From positions 1 to 41,305 of the forward strand of contig NZ_LSZP01000027.1 of assembly GCF_001580045.1 (NCBI RefSeq): a DNA stretch of 41,305 nucleotides. Direction: 5' to 3'. The DNA comes from Cephaloticoccus capnophilus (GTDB lineage: Bacteria > Verrucomicrobiota > Verrucomicrobiia > Opitutales > Opitutaceae). Of the stretch, positions 1-8,921 are shown piece after piece. Under the pieces are notes generated by a model. The model ran no database searches and was not told the origin of the DNA. It saw nothing but the letters and a program-made list of their open reading frames with translations. Within the stretch, counting starts at the first letter, position 1; each line of letters opens with the position of its first letter. The position numbers and the translations under genes are program-made.

Positions 1-213
1 CGGCACGACATAGGAACAGACACTGGATAAGCACTCAAGCCACCTTAAATAAATATCGGGCTCGAGAAATAGCCTAATCCTTATGATTTTCCCGACTGGG
101 TACTTAATACATCCGGTAAAAGCCCGTTGAGTATCTCCACGCGCGCAAGCCAAGCTAACAACACTAGCCTTTTCGGGAAGCTCAGCTCCCGGTAAAGGCC
201 AATTGAAAACAGA
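1..213. other. Intergenic edge region, no gene seen
   Basis: No convincing coding region. Base composition is more AT-rich than what follows. Positions 167-199 form an imperfect palindrome (GCCTTT at 167-172 against AAAGGC at 194-199, with GGGA/TCCC inside). It could act as a transcription terminator for the minus-strand kdsB that ends at 214, although no T-run follows it on that strand. Confidence 0.4.
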
Positions 214-1089
214 CTATCTCCGCTCGGCACTGAGCGCCTCGAAGGCGGCGGCGTCTTCTGGGGTGTCGATACCGATGCTCGGCTCTTCGGTGAGCGCGCA
301 ATGAATGTCATAGCCGGCTTCGAGGACACGCAGTTGCTCCAGTTTTTCTAGGTCTTCGTAGCACCCGCGCGGGAGTGAGCCCAGCTTCGCAAGCAAATCC
401 GCCGTGTAGCCGTAAAGCCCGAGATGACGGTAGGGGGTCGCAGCCCCTTTTATTTGGCGCGGTGGCGTTGCCGCCTCGTCCTCTTGCGGCGGGGCATCGC
501 GCGTAAACGGAATCGGAGCACGAGAAAAATACAGCGCGCGGCCATCGCGGCGCAGCACGACTTTGACTTGGTTTGGGTCGTGAAAATCCGAAACACGCCG
601 AAACGGCGTCGCCAGTGTCGTCATTTGCGCGCCCCTCTCTAGCAGCCCGACCAAGGCCTGAATCTGGCCCGCGCTCACGAGCGGCTCGTCCGCCTGCACA
701 TTGATAACACGCGCCGCGCCGATTCGAGCATTGGCCTCGGCGAGCCGGTCGGTCCCGCTCGCGTGGGTGACCGCAGTCATCACCGCGCGAAAGCCAGCCG
801 CCTCCACGCAGTCGCGCAGCCGCTCGTCATCGACCGCAAACCACAGCGGCAACGCAGGCACTTGTGCAGAGATCCGCTCGGCGACCCAAAGCAGGAGCGG
901 CTTGCCCTTAATCGGATGCAGGAGCTTGCGCGGGAAGCGCGTCGATTCGAGACGGCAGGGAACGATTATCGCGAGTTCAGGCGAGGACGGCGACGGGCGC
1001 CGGACGGCCTTAGCCGCCAAGGCTGGCGCACTCGTCGCCGCCGAGCCGGCGTCACCTGATGGGAGCGAAAAAGCAGGAGCCTCAGTCAT
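214..1089 (-). CDS. kdsB: 3-deoxy-manno-octulosonate cytidylyltransferase (CMP-Kdo synthetase)
   Basis: Activates Kdo with CTP to CMP-Kdo for lipopolysaccharide inner-core synthesis in the cytoplasm. Visible family motifs: the nucleotide-binding VPCRLESTRFPRK near residue 43, NVQADEPL, the RHLGLYGY segment, and GIDTPEDA close to the end. I chose the ATG at 1089; the reading frame also extends to a GTG at 1164, but no RBS supports either. The 291-residue product is longer than the usual ~250 for two reasons. About 38 Ala/Pro/Ser-rich residues precede the conserved core and are encoded by a dispersed repeat (1013-1042). A second extra loop (AATPPRQIKGAATP) just before RHLGLY is encoded by an AATAAAA-core repeat (439-460). 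Both lie outside core motifs, so the enzyme is probably active. It implies an LPS-bearing Gram-negative host. Confidence 0.93.
   Translation of the reverse strand: MTEAPAFSLPSGDAGSAATSAPALAAKAVRRPSPSSPELAIIVPCRLESTRFPRKLLHPIKGKPLLLWVAERISAQVPALPLWFAVDDERLRDCVEAAGFRAVMTAVTHASGTDRLAEANARIGAARVINVQADEPLVSAGQIQALVGLLERGAQMTTLATPFRRVSDFHDPNQVKVVLRRDGRALYFSRAPIPFTRDAPPQEDEAATPPRQIKGAATPYRHLGLYGYTADLLAKLGSLPRGCYEDLEKLEQLRVLEAGYDIHCALTEEPSIGIDTPEDAAAFEALSAERR
439..460 (-). repeat. AATAAAA-core dispersed repeat, in frame inside kdsB
   Basis: On the minus strand this reads GCGCC-AAATAAAA-GGGGCTGCG. It matches the core seen at 1965, 12691, 14731, 27287 and elsewhere. It is translated as part of kdsB (residues RQIKGAA), forming a loop that most KdsB proteins lack. 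The flanks GGGG and CCCC can pair around CTGCGA. Confidence 0.6.
1013..1042 (+). repeat. GC-rich dispersed repeat (motif B) in the kdsB 5' region
   Basis: A 30-nt segment starting GCCGCCAAGGCT and ending GTCGCCGCC. It is 27/30 identical to 1862-1891 and 25/30 identical to 23758-23787, all on the plus strand. Here it lies antisense to kdsB and encodes part of its non-conserved Ala-rich N-terminal extension. Confidence 0.55.
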
Positions 1090-1197
1090 ATAAGCGCAGA
1101 TTTCGGCGCAGTTAAGCCAAGGGGTAGGCGCCGAGGCGATTCCCGTTTTTAAGTTGCAAGCCACTAGTGCCTCGAAAACCGTCCGCGCCTTTAAAAA

Positions 1198-1524
1198 ATG
1201 ACAGCGACCGAGAACAGCGAGGATTCAAGTCACCCCGGCGCAGCCGCCCCCAACCTGCAACTGACGAAGGAACTCGTCGTGCAGAACAAGATGGGCATCC
1301 ATGCGCGGCCGGCAGCGATGATCGTGCGCATCACCAATCGCTATAAGTCGGACGTCTTCGTCGAGAAGGATTCCGAGCAGGTAAATGGCAAAAGCATCAT
1401 GGGTCTGATGATGCTCGCCGCCGCGAAAGGCTCACGAGTCAAGTTCCTCGCCAATGGGCCCGACGCCGCCCAAATCCTCAGCGAGCTCGAGGAACTCTTC
1501 ACCCGCAAGTTTGACGAAGCCTAG
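1198..1524 (+). CDS. ptsH: HPr-family phosphocarrier protein
   Basis: A 108-residue HPr-like protein. The phospho-acceptor histidine sits in the GIHARPA motif (about residue 36), and the regulatory serine region KSIMGLMML is also intact, so it could be phosphorylated both by PTS enzyme I and by an HPr kinase. Roughly 20 residues at the N-terminus precede the conserved domain, longer than the usual ~88-residue HPr. No PTS permease, enzyme I or HprK is in the window, so a regulatory rather than a transport role is possible (inference). It diverges from kdsB across 108 bp. There is no clear Shine-Dalgarno; the ATG follows TTTAAAAA. GGGGCG-TGT-CGCCCC at 1533-1547 can form a hairpin just after the stop. 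Confidence 0.9.
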   Translation: MTATENSEDSSHPGAAAPNLQLTKELVVQNKMGIHARPAAMIVRITNRYKSDVFVEKDSEQVNGKSIMGLMMLAAAKGSRVKFLANGPDAAQILSELEELFTRKFDEA

Positions 1525-1643
1525 CGGCGAGGGGCGTGTCGCCCCGCGCACTCACCTCGCGGACAAGCGAAGCACGCAGCACTATCCTCCCCGCCTCCGG
1601 CAGGGGCCGCTTGGAGTAATCGCGTTTGGCAGACGCGCCGCTG

Positions 1644-1688
1644 TTTTGCGAAGGCGAGGGGCTCAGGTGTTCTGCGCACTTCGCAAAA
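1644..1688. repeat. Inverted repeat, 10-bp arms
   Basis: Arms TTTTGCGAAG (1644-1653) and CTTCGCAAAA (1679-1688) pair perfectly around a 25-nt loop, with G-T wobbles extending the stem. It could be a structured 3' UTR of the HPr mRNA or part of a mobile repeat. No T-run follows. Confidence 0.4.
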
Positions 1689-1861
1689 TGGCAGCGCCCA
1701 AGGAGTACCACTGCCATCAAAAGCGCGCGATTTTGAATAAGCTTTCCGCGCCTGTCGCAACGCAACAGGGAGCGGGGATTCCTTCAAATTTGGGATTTCG
1801 TTCGTGAGCGATAGCGCGACGGCGAAGCCCCAAATTGAATGGCAGTGGCGATGGACGGCGG

Positions 1862-1891
1862 GCCGCCAAGGCTAGTGCACTTGTCGCCGCC
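1862..1891 (+). repeat. GC-rich dispersed repeat (motif B), intergenic copy
   Basis: 27/30 identical to 1013-1042 inside kdsB and related to 23758-23787 inside a glycosyltransferase gene. It lies 17 bp before the 55-bp repeat copy at 1909-1963, suggesting that motif B, the 55-bp segment and the AATAAAA core are parts of one composite element of about 130 bp. Confidence 0.5.
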
Positions 1892-1908
1892 CGCGCTTAC
1901 GCACTGGT

Positions 1909-1990
1909 CGCCAACACTTGACGACGGCTCGGCGACTAAAGTCGTCCTGTGCACGCCGTCAGGCCCGCCGCCAAATAAGACAGCCTGCGG
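1909..1990 (+). repeat. Composite palindromic repeat element, copy 1
   Basis: The 55-nt segment 1909-1963 is 53/55 identical to the reverse complement of 16553-16607. It contains the palindrome CGACTAAAGTCG and outer arms GACGGC/GCCGTC. It runs directly into a core CCGCCAAATAAGACAGCCTG (1968-1987), matching the AATAAAA-core family. It sits between HPr and the hybrid kinase. Confidence 0.65.
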
Positions 1991-2176
1991 CTGCGCTCCA
2001 CGCGCAGTGGAAAAAAGGACGTGCTGGCCGAAGCGACACGCGTCTCAGCGCCACCGGCCAAAAAGGCTCGAAGTCTCCGCATAACTACGCAGAACCTCTG
2101 TGCGCGGCGCACAGTGTCGTCCCCTGAGACCGATGCGCCGCCCACTACCCGAAGCCCTTTAGCCCACCGCGCCCCT

Positions 2177-5107
2177 GTGATTGCCCTCTTCAAATCGCTC
2201 CGCCCCCGCAGCTTTGCTCAAAAAATCCAATGGGCCATCGGCCTAGTCATCGCCGCAGTGCTCCTTGTCGCTGGGACCTTCGACTACCTCTCCAGTAACC
2301 GCCTCATCCAAGCGCAGACCCAGAGCACGGCCTTCGGCCACATCGAAAGTATCGCCAAAGAGCTCGACGGAGTGATCAGCGCAGTCGGCAACCTCCCCCG
2401 CTCAATCGCCGCCTTTCAAGAAACACTCGGCAGCACTTCCGACCCGGCGATCGACGGTTTTCTGCGCGCCCTCATACGCGACACGCCTGCCGACCAAGTC
2501 TACGGTGTTTACCTCGCCTTCGAGTCACTCCCGGCGAGTGCGCCTCGCTCCAGCTTAAGAATAAACCGCAAAACTTACCCCGAAATAGTCGCGCTCAATT
2601 ACGACTACCACTCCCCCCTTTACGAATGGTATCACGGCCCCCGCCGCACCGGTCGTCTTCACATCACCGAGCCTCGGCAAAACTCCGATGGGCACACGAC
2701 CCGCATGGTCAACGTCAGTGCCCCCATCCGTAGCGAAGACGGTCGCTTTATCGGTGCCGCCGCTGCCTCCATCCCGCTAACTAGCCTCCTCCCCACCGTG
2801 CGCAGCCGCGGTTTCGAAGGTGGGCAGAGCCACACAAACGACGATTCCGAATACACCTATATCGTCAGCCAAGATGGCAACATCATCGCCCATCCCGACG
2901 AGACACTCATGCTGGGTGACGACGGCGTTTCCCCCAGCAACATCGCCGACCTAGTCGCCGGCCCCTACGTCAGCTCCGCGCCCAGAGGCCACGCCCGCAT
3001 CGAGGTCGAAGGTGAACCACGACTACTCTACTGGATTCAAGCCCCACACTCAGGCTGGAAAATCGTCCTCGATGTCTCTGAAGAGAAAATCCGCAGCCCC
3101 ATCGATCGGCTCGCGCTCCGCGACATCCTCATCGTGGCCGCTGCACTCCTCCTCACTTTTATCGTCGTCTCCTACATCGCCCGTCGCATGACCGCCCCGA
3201 TCACCTGGCTAAAATCTGCCGCGCACGCGCTCGAACACGGCGAGTTCTCCCCCGACTCTCTCGACCCCATCGCCGCCCGCACCGACGAGCTCGGCGAGCT
3301 CGCGCACAGTTTCCAAAACATGGCGCGCACCATCACCCAGCGCGAACAAAGCCTCGCCGAGCTGGCGGAGAACCTTGAGCAAACCATCCAGTCGCGCACC
3401 GCCCAACTCGCCCAAGCCGTCACCGACGCCCAAAACGCCCGCGCCCACGCCGAGCAAGCCAACCAGACTAAGAGCGAGTTTCTGGCGAACATGAGCCACG
3501 AGCTGCGCACCCCCATGAACGCCATCATCGGCTACTCCGAAATGCTCATCGAGGAAGCCGAAGCGGCGAAAAAGCCCCACGTCGTCGCCGACCTCCAAAA
3601 GATCCGCAACGCCGGTAAACACCTCCTCGACCTCATCAACGACATCCTCGACCTCTCCAAAGTCGAAGCGGGGAAAATGCCCCTCTATATCGAGCAATTC
3701 GACGTGCGGGAAATGCTCAACGAAGTCGTCACCACCATCAGCCCCCTCATTGAGAAAAACCAAAACACCCTCGACCTGCACTTCGCCGACGACCTCGGCA
3801 CCATGAAGGCCGACGTCACCAAAGTCCGCCAAACCCTCTTCAACCTCCTCGGTAACGCCACCAAGTTTACCGAAAAAGGCACCGTCACCTTCGAGGCCCG
3901 CCGCGAAGTCGTGCCTGCCGACAGTGATACCGCCCCCGACGGCCAAAGCGGCTCGCTCAGCGAGCGCCTCGTATTCGTCGTCCACGACACCGGCATCGGC
4001 ATGACCCCCGACCAGCTCAGCCGCATCTTCGAAGCCTTCATGCAGGCCGACAGCTCCACCACCCGCAAATACGGCGGCACCGGCCTGGGACTGCCCATCA
4101 GCCGCAACTTCTGCCTGCTCATGGGCGGCGACCTCCTCGTCGAAAGCGAATACGGTAAAGGCAGCACCTTCACCATCGTCCTCCCCGCCAAAGTCAGCCG
4201 CAAAACCGCCAACACCCAGTCACTCGGGGGCGACACAGGCGACGACGACGACGCGAGCGAAAGCGGGTCGGAAAACGACGACGCGACCGACTCGGGCGCA
4301 GTCTCCGTGACTAAAGGCTCCTCGCTGGCCGATGCGGCACAGGCCACCGCCCCCGATGGGGCGACCATTCTCGTCATCGACGATGACCCGGTCATGCGCG
4401 ACATCACCTCGCGCAATCTCACCCGCGAAGGCTACCACGTCCTCCTCGCCAGCGACGGCCCCAAGGGACTCGCCATTGCTCGCGCCGAGAAACCTGCGGC
4501 CATCGTCCTCGACATCCTCATGCCCGGCATGGACGGATGGGCCGTCCTCTCCGCGCTCAAAAAAGACCCCGAGCTGCGCCCCATCCCCGTCATCCTCGCC
4601 AGCCAACTCGACGAGAAGGAAGTCGGCTTCGCCCTTGGCGCACACGACTACCTCATCAAACCCGTCGATAAAGACCGGCTCGTCACCGCGATCCGCCGCC
4701 ACCTCGACGACCCCGGCGATGCACGCCCCTTACTCCTCGTCGAGGACGACAAAACCACGCGCGAAATGGTGCAGCGACTCTTGGAGAAAGAGCCCTTCAC
4801 CATCGACACCGCCGAGGACGGCCGTGCCGCACTCGAACACCTCGAACACGCGCAACCCCTGCCCGCCGTCATCCTCCTCGACTTGCTGATGCCCACTATG
4901 GACGGCTTCGAGTTCCTCACCCGACTGCGCGAACGCGACGAGTGGCGCGGCATCCCCGTCATCGTGCTAACAGCGATGGACCTGAGCATGGCCGAGCGCG
5001 ACACACTCCTCACCCGCGCCAAATACATCCTCCCCAAAGCCAGCACTGGGAAAGTCGAACTCATCGATAAAATCCGCGCCGCACTCGAAGGCGAAGCGAG
5101 GGCGTAA
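2177..5107 (+). CDS. Hybrid sensor histidine kinase with extracellular Cache-like domain, HAMP and two receiver domains
   Basis: A membrane sensor kinase of about 976 residues from the GTG at 2177. The frame is open to a GTG at 2021, but the extra 52 codons have no family character. Order of domains: TM1 at ~18-37; a periplasmic ~280-residue double-Cache-like sensor ([18 protein letters not shown]); TM2 at ~317-336; HAMP; a coiled coil; HisKA with phospho-acceptor His441 in [17 protein letters not shown]; HATPase with N-box [14 protein letters not shown] and GGTGLGL; an acidic linker; REC1 with Asp779 in [11 protein letters not shown]; and REC2 with Asp902 in [11 protein letters not shown]. 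All phosphotransfer residues are present. No HPt domain is seen, so output may pass to an external partner. The ligand is unknown. No neighbouring gene is obviously its target. Confidence 0.9.
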   Translation: MIALFKSLRPRSFAQKIQWAIGLVIAAVLLVAGTFDYLSSNRLIQAQTQSTAFGHIESIAKELDGVISAVGNLPRSIAAFQETLGSTSDPAIDGFLRALIRDTPADQVYGVYLAFESLPASAPRSSLRINRKTYPEIVALNYDYHSPLYEWYHGPRRTGRLHITEPRQNSDGHTTRMVNVSAPIRSEDGRFIGAAAASIPLTSLLPTVRSRGFEGGQSHTNDDSEYTYIVSQDGNIIAHPDETLMLGDDGVSPSNIADLVAGPYVSSAPRGHARIEVEGEPRLLYWIQAPHSGWKIVLDVSEEKIRSPIDRLALRDILIVAAALLLTFIVVSYIARRMTAPITWLKSAAHALEHGEFSPDSLDPIAARTDELGELAHSFQNMARTITQREQSLAELAENLEQTIQSRTAQLAQAVTDAQNARAHAEQANQTKSEFLANMSHELRTPMNAIIGYSEMLIEEAEAAKKPHVVADLQKIRNAGKHLLDLINDILDLSKVEAGKMPLYIEQFDVREMLNEVVTTISPLIEKNQNTLDLHFADDLGTMKADVTKVRQTLFNLLGNATKFTEKGTVTFEARREVVPADSDTAPDGQSGSLSERLVFVVHDTGIGMTPDQLSRIFEAFMQADSSTTRKYGGTGLGLPISRNFCLLMGGDLLVESEYGKGSTFTIVLPAKVSRKTANTQSLGGDTGDDDDASESGSENDDATDSGAVSVTKGSSLADAAQATAPDGATILVIDDDPVMRDITSRNLTREGYHVLLASDGPKGLAIARAEKPAAIVLDILMPGMDGWAVLSALKKDPELRPIPVILASQLDEKEVGFALGAHDYLIKPVDKDRLVTAIRRHLDDPGDARPLLLVEDDKTTREMVQRLLEKEPFTIDTAEDGRAALEHLEHAQPLPAVILLDLLMPTMDGFEFLTRLRERDEWRGIPVIVLTAMDLSMAERDTLLTRAKYILPKASTGKVELIDKIRAALEGEARA

Positions 5108-5133
5108 CCCGCTCCCGCAAAATCGCCGAGTGG

Positions 5134-5160
5134 GGCGAGGGCCAAGTCCTCGCCGTTGTT
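5134..5160 (+). terminator. Rho-independent terminator after the hybrid kinase
   Basis: GGCGAGG (5134-5140) pairs with CCTCGCC (5148-5154) around a 7-nt loop and is followed by a T-rich tail (GTTGTTTT), 27 bp after the kinase stop codon. Confidence 0.65.
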
Positions 5161-5165
5161 TTGGT

Positions 5166-5195
5166 AAAAGGGCTGCCACACAATTCGGGCAGCCC
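5166..5195 (-). terminator. Rho-independent terminator of the tatD transcript
   Basis: On the minus strand GGGCTGCC (5195-5188) pairs with GGCAGCCC (5177-5170) around a 10-nt loop and is followed by TTTT. It lies 15 bp after the tatD stop codon, back to back with the kinase terminator. Confidence 0.75.
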
Positions 5196-5209
5196 AGCAA
5201 CCACTCAGC

Positions 5210-6076
5210 TCATATCCCGAAAAACTCGCGCGCATTACGCGTCGTGATTTCGGCAAGCGTCTCGACGCTCACGCCGAAAAACTCGGCTGCGTAGTCTGCC
5301 GTGTGTCGCAAAAAGGCGGGCTCGTTGGGCCGCTTTCCGCGATGCGGCATAGGCGTCAAATACGGCGCATCGGTCTCCAACATCAGCCGCTTCAAGCCCT
5401 GCACCTGCGCCGCCTCACGGACGCTCTGCGCATTTTTGTAAGTAAGGATTCCCGTAAACGAGCCGCGACCGCCACGCGCGACGAGCTCACTCATCTCCGC
5501 TGGGCCTTCGCTGAAACAGTGGAAAACGACCTTTCCCCAATCGACGCCACTTTCATCAATCAGGGCGACCGACTCGGCAAAGGCCCCGCGCGAATGCACC
5601 TCGACCGGACAGCCTAGCCGCCGCGCAATCGCGAGTTGCGCTGAAAACGCCGCCCGCTGCCACGCAAACACCTGCTCGGCCTGCGCCGGATCGTCCTTGG
5701 GCAAGTGAAACCGATCTAGCCCGCACTCACCCAAGGCCACCGGAGGGCGCGCCCCCTTTTTATTTTGCGCGTCGGCGCTGTCTGCGCGTCCTAGCCCGAC
5801 GCCAACAGCATCCGAGAAGTACGCTTCGATCTGCGCCACCTCACTCTCCCAATCCGCCCCCACTGAGCAGGGGTGCAGCCCGACCGTGTAATACACCGCA
5901 CAGCCGCCGCCAGAATGGGTCGTCGCGATTTCTCGATACAGCGGCCAATCGTCGCTGCCTGTGCCCACCGTGACCAAGGCCCCGACGCCTGCTGCCGTCG
6001 CGCGCTCAAGCACCGCGTCAAGCTCTCCACGCTGCACAAACGAATCCAAGTGGGTGTGCGTATCGATTAAATTCAT
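5210..6076 (-). CDS. tatD: TatD-family metal-dependent hydrolase/deoxyribonuclease
   Basis: 288 residues, a TIM-barrel amidohydrolase-superfamily enzyme of the TatD type (3'-5' exonuclease or quality-control nuclease in studied members). Metal-binding motifs are visible in order: DTHTHLD at residues 5-11, ALGECGLD, the second histidine site VEVHSRGA (the usual consensus is xxHxRDA, so the Asp is replaced by Gly here), VVFHCFSE, and LMLETDAPYL near the end. The ATG at 6076 has no Shine-Dalgarno. It starts 19 bp after the M32 peptidase stop, so the two are probably cotranscribed. A non-conserved loop (RADSADAQNKKGARPP) between the first conserved block and ALGECG is encoded by an AATAAAA-core dispersed repeat (5745-5770), read in a different frame from the other copies. 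Confidence 0.9.
   Translation of the reverse strand: MNLIDTHTHLDSFVQRGELDAVLERATAAGVGALVTVGTGSDDWPLYREIATTHSGGGCAVYYTVGLHPCSVGADWESEVAQIEAYFSDAVGVGLGRADSADAQNKKGARPPVALGECGLDRFHLPKDDPAQAEQVFAWQRAAFSAQLAIARRLGCPVEVHSRGAFAESVALIDESGVDWGKVVFHCFSEGPAEMSELVARGGRGSFTGILTYKNAQSVREAAQVQGLKRLMLETDAPYLTPMPHRGKRPNEPAFLRHTADYAAEFFGVSVETLAEITTRNAREFFGI
5745..5770 (-). repeat. AATAAAA-core dispersed repeat inside tatD
   Basis: On the minus strand it reads GCGC-AAAATAAAAA-GGGGGCG and ends in the palindrome GGGCGCGCCC (5745-5754). It is translated as QNKKGAR, one frame away from the IKG reading of other copies, as expected for independent insertions. The remaining frame would put TAA in phase and be lethal to the gene. 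Confidence 0.55.
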
Positions 6077-6094
6077 ACAAAAACTCAGGAGATT

Positions 6095-7696
6095 TTAAGA
6101 GTACAAAGGCAGGTATCTTTCGCGCAAGTAGCGCAAGAGCGGCGCAGGCGACAACGGCTTGCCCGTGACTCGCTGCGTCAAGTCCAGCGCATCGTGACGC
6201 TTACCCGCGGCATGCACGTTTTTGCGCAACCACGCCAACAGCCGCCCAAAGTCCCCGTGCGCGAAATCCGCCTCGATCTCCGGCTCCTCTGCCCGCACCG
6301 CCTCCCAAAGCTGCGCGGCAATCATGTTCCCCAGGCAGTAGCTGGGGAAGTAACCAAAGGCCCCATCGCTCCAATGCACATCCTGCAAGACGCCCTCGCG
6401 GTCGTTCTTCGGCTCCAGCCCCAGCAACTCGCGCGAAAGTGCAGCCCACGCCTCGGGTAAGTCGCCTACCTTAAGCGCACCGCTGAAAAGCTGCCGCTCA
6501 ATCTCGAAGCGCAGGATGATGTGCAGGTTGTACGTCACCTCGTCGGCATCCACACGGATCAAGGTCGGCTCGACCGCATTGACCGCCAAGTAAAGCTCCT
6601 CCGAGGAGACACCGCGCAAGGGCCCCGAAAACTTCTCGCGAAACCGTGGCTCGAAAAATGCCCAAAACGCGCGACTGCGCCCGACCTGGTTTTCCCAGAG
6701 GCGGCTCTGCGATTCGTGCACACCCATCCCCGCCGCCTTACCCAGCGCAGTCGCATGATGCGCGAGCGGCAGCCCCTGCTCATAAAGCCCGTGGCCCGTT
6801 TCGTGAATCGCGCTAAAGAGCGAGTCCAGCGGCTCGTCCTCATTAAACCGGGTCGTCATCCGAATATCCGCTCCCGTCCCAGCGCAAAACGGATGCAGCG
6901 AAACATCAATCCGCCCGTGCTCGTAATCGAAGCCCAGCCGCCGCGTGACCTCATCCAAAAACTCCCGCTGAGCGTTTATCGAAAACCCACGCAGCCGCGC
7001 CCGCGCAGCCTTCGCGCGACCATCATCGTTTTCGGAGATTTCCCTAGCAAGCGGCACGAGCCCCGCGCGCAACTCGCCAAACAGCCCCTCAATCACCGCC
7101 GCCGACAGCCCCGGGTCATGTTTATCAATCATGTAGTCGTAGGCCCGGCTCCCGCCCTCGCCGCTCGCGCTTGTGCACGGGTCGCCGCCCCAGCCCAGAT
7201 AAGCCGCCTCCTCGCGCGCGAGTTCTAAGTTGCGCTCCAAGACTGGCGCATAACTCGCAAAATCATCCTCCGCTCGCGCCTTTGCCCAAGCATGAAAGCC
7301 CACGCTCGATTGCGCGGCCTTTGCCCGCACAAACGCAACCGGCAGCTTCGTGGCCCGCTCGTAATCGCGCTGCGCCTCACGCACGACCAAGCGCTCCTCC
7401 GCGCTGAGTGCGTCGCCCGCTGCGCCTTTGCCTTCGGCAAGCCTCGCAATCAACGCCCCCAGCTCAGGGTCGCTCGCCGCCGCATGAATCGTCTCGGCCA
7501 GCACCGCGTGCTGCTCCGCCCGCAAGTCGGCACTGCCCTTAGGTAAATTCACCTGCTCATCCCAGCCGAGTAATTGGGCAATTGTCTCCAGTTTGTGGAT
7601 ACGGCCCAAGTGCGAGAGCAGCTGAGCGTAGGGCGTCGGGGCGGGACTCGAAGAGTGGGGCGAGACCATATCGCCCTTAGCGGTGGGAGAACTCAT
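6095..7696 (-). CDS. M32-family metallocarboxypeptidase (thermostable carboxypeptidase 1 type)
   Basis: Cytoplasmic zinc carboxypeptidase that trims C-terminal residues from peptides. The catalytic HExxH appears as IHETGHGLYEQGLP, followed by the family segment HESQSRLWENQVGRS that carries the third ligand glutamate region. It is about 533 residues, close to the family length (~500). I start it at the ATG at 7696; the frame continues to 7735 with no better signal. The first ~20 residues are Ser/Pro-rich and unconserved. It follows the DUF4097 gene by about 87 bp and precedes tatD by 18 bp on the same strand. Confidence 0.93.
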   Translation of the reverse strand: MSSPTAKGDMVSPHSSSPAPTPYAQLLSHLGRIHKLETIAQLLGWDEQVNLPKGSADLRAEQHAVLAETIHAAASDPELGALIARLAEGKGAAGDALSAEERLVVREAQRDYERATKLPVAFVRAKAAQSSVGFHAWAKARAEDDFASYAPVLERNLELAREEAAYLGWGGDPCTSASGEGGSRAYDYMIDKHDPGLSAAVIEGLFGELRAGLVPLAREISENDDGRAKAARARLRGFSINAQREFLDEVTRRLGFDYEHGRIDVSLHPFCAGTGADIRMTTRFNEDEPLDSLFSAIHETGHGLYEQGLPLAHHATALGKAAGMGVHESQSRLWENQVGRSRAFWAFFEPRFREKFSGPLRGVSSEELYLAVNAVEPTLIRVDADEVTYNLHIILRFEIERQLFSGALKVGDLPEAWAALSRELLGLEPKNDREGVLQDVHWSDGAFGYFPSYCLGNMIAAQLWEAVRAEEPEIEADFAHGDFGRLLAWLRKNVHAAGKRHDALDLTQRVTGKPLSPAPLLRYLRERYLPLYS

Positions 7697-7783
7697 AATG
7701 GAGCGCGAGCTTTCCCACTGCCCGCCCACCGCCAATACAGAAGCACGCCCTGAGCCATTTTTAGAGGCCCCTCCCTCAAGGCC

Positions 7784-8734
7784 TCAGCGGCGCCTCTCTT
7801 GGAAAAGCGGCTCGCCCTTGACGATCTGCACCTTACCGCCACCCGCCGAGATTTCCACGCGCGGCCCACCCCCGAGGTAGTCGCCGATATGCTTCCCCGA
7901 GTCGCGGCCACCTTGGGCGAGCACAAGCCGAATTTCGCTCGTCACCTTCCTGCCCTTCGCCGCGATGAAACAGTTCTCACTCGGATTAATCGTCGTGCGC
8001 ACGTTACCCATATCGCTGCGCAGTTGGTTGGGCCCACGCACCCGCGCCAGCGTGGCGATGACGTCGCCCTGCGTCGTGCGAGCCGACACGGTGTTGTAGG
8101 CGGCCTGCACGACGATGTTGCCCTTCTTCGTCTCCAAGTCCGCATGCCCGCTCACCGTCCCGATATGCACGTTACCCTCATCAGTTTTAAGCTCGGCGGC
8201 ACCGGTGCTACGCGAGACCGACACATCACCGCGCTTCGTCGCCGCGTAAATATGCCCATCGATTTGCCCCAAGAAAATCTTCCCCCGCTCCGTCACTACA
8301 TGCATGTGCCCCGTCAAATTCCCCACCTGGACAGAGCCCTCCTGCGTATAAACATCGAGACTACAATTCTGCGGCACCACCACCTCGAACTGCATCTTGA
8401 GCCGCTTCGCACTCATTAGCCGCGTGCCGCCGCTAGCCCGATCGAGCACATCGATGGAAACTGTGTCGTCGCTGCGCCGCATCACCAGTTGCACGCGATT
8501 GAGGACAGAGCGTGCCTTTTGCGACTTCTGCTCATGGCTAACGCAGCGCAACTGCAACTCCAGTCGCTCCACGTCCCCGGGCACCACCTTGATGTCGCCG
8601 CTTCCGGTCGAGATCTTTACACGCCCGCCATCGGGCAAAGGCACGCGCCGCGTCTCTACACGCTCCATCGCCGCAGCGGACAGAACCGACATGAGCACCG
8701 CGCAAAACAACGCAATGAAGTGAGAAAATTTCAT
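7784..8734 (-). CDS. Exported DUF4097-like (YvlB-type) beta-repeat protein
   Basis: 316 residues from the ATG at 8734. It begins with a clear signal peptide (MKFSHFIALFCAVLMSVLSA, cleavage near AAAM). The rest is a series of short beta repeats (ISTGSGDIKV, VYTQEGSVQV, VTERGKIFL, AATKRGDVSV, LKTDEGNVHI, LETKKGNIVV, ARTTQGDVIA), typical of the DUF4097 single-stranded beta-helix fold. Function of the family is unknown; it recurs in envelope-stress contexts. Upstream on the same strand is a YvlD-like membrane protein, the partner also seen in the Bacillus yvlABCD operon, so the pairing is probably meaningful. The frame extends upstream to 8902, but that part is repeat DNA. Confidence 0.8.
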   Translation of the reverse strand: MKFSHFIALFCAVLMSVLSAAAMERVETRRVPLPDGGRVKISTGSGDIKVVPGDVERLELQLRCVSHEQKSQKARSVLNRVQLVMRRSDDTVSIDVLDRASGGTRLMSAKRLKMQFEVVVPQNCSLDVYTQEGSVQVGNLTGHMHVVTERGKIFLGQIDGHIYAATKRGDVSVSRSTGAAELKTDEGNVHIGTVSGHADLETKKGNIVVQAAYNTVSARTTQGDVIATLARVRGPNQLRSDMGNVRTTINPSENCFIAAKGRKVTSEIRLVLAQGGRDSGKHIGDYLGGGPRVEISAGGGKVQIVKGEPLFQERRR

Positions 8735-8837
8735 AAGCCCCCCGACTAACCCGCCCCCGAACTCTGCGCACAAACGGCAAGCCTTGCGTAGCATTCCCAG
8801 CCAAACGCGTAGTTCTACCCGAGCGGGCCTGCGACTG

Positions 8838-8917
8838 GCAGGCCACCGCGCTCGCGCGACGGCCTGCCTCAGCACGCGCGGCCCAACCCGCCGCCCGCAC
8901 AATAAAACGGCCTGCGA
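8838..8917 (+). repeat. Palindrome plus AATAAAA-core repeat between yvlD-like and DUF4097 genes
   Basis: GCAGGCC (8838-8844) pairs with GGCCTGC (8861-8867), with CGCG-CT-CGCG inside. The core GCACAATAAAACGGCCTGCG follows at 8897-8916. The same arrangement (GCAGGCC palindrome, then core) occurs at 28256-28303. It lies in the 187-bp gap between two probably cotranscribed genes. Confidence 0.55.
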
Positions 8918-8921
8918 CCGC

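Larger units (their letters stand above)
1525..2176. other. Repeat- and hairpin-rich intergenic region
   Basis: About 650 bp without a credible gene between HPr and the hybrid kinase. It holds several inverted repeats: CGCGT/ACGCG at 1621-1637, and TTTTGCGAAG at 1644-1653 against CTTCGCAAAA at 1679-1688. Dispersed-repeat segments follow at 1862-1891, 1909-1963 and 1965-1990. The short frames crossing it look like shadows. The kinase frame is open back to a GTG at 2021, but that stretch encodes no recognisable domain and looks repeat-derived. Confidence 0.5.

Noticed and set aside
1090-1164. KdsB start at the upstream GTG 1164
   Set aside because: No RBS and no conserved residues; the ATG at 1089 already gives an over-long N-terminus.
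2021-2176. N-terminal extension of the hybrid kinase to GTG 2021
   Set aside because: The stretch has no domain similarity and adjoins repeat DNA; the GTG at 2177 directly precedes the first membrane helix. Not proven either way.
3209-3985. Long antisense frames inside the hybrid kinase (and similar ones inside uvrA and gdhA)
   Set aside because: They mirror codon bias of the real GC-rich genes, have no family motifs and no own signals.
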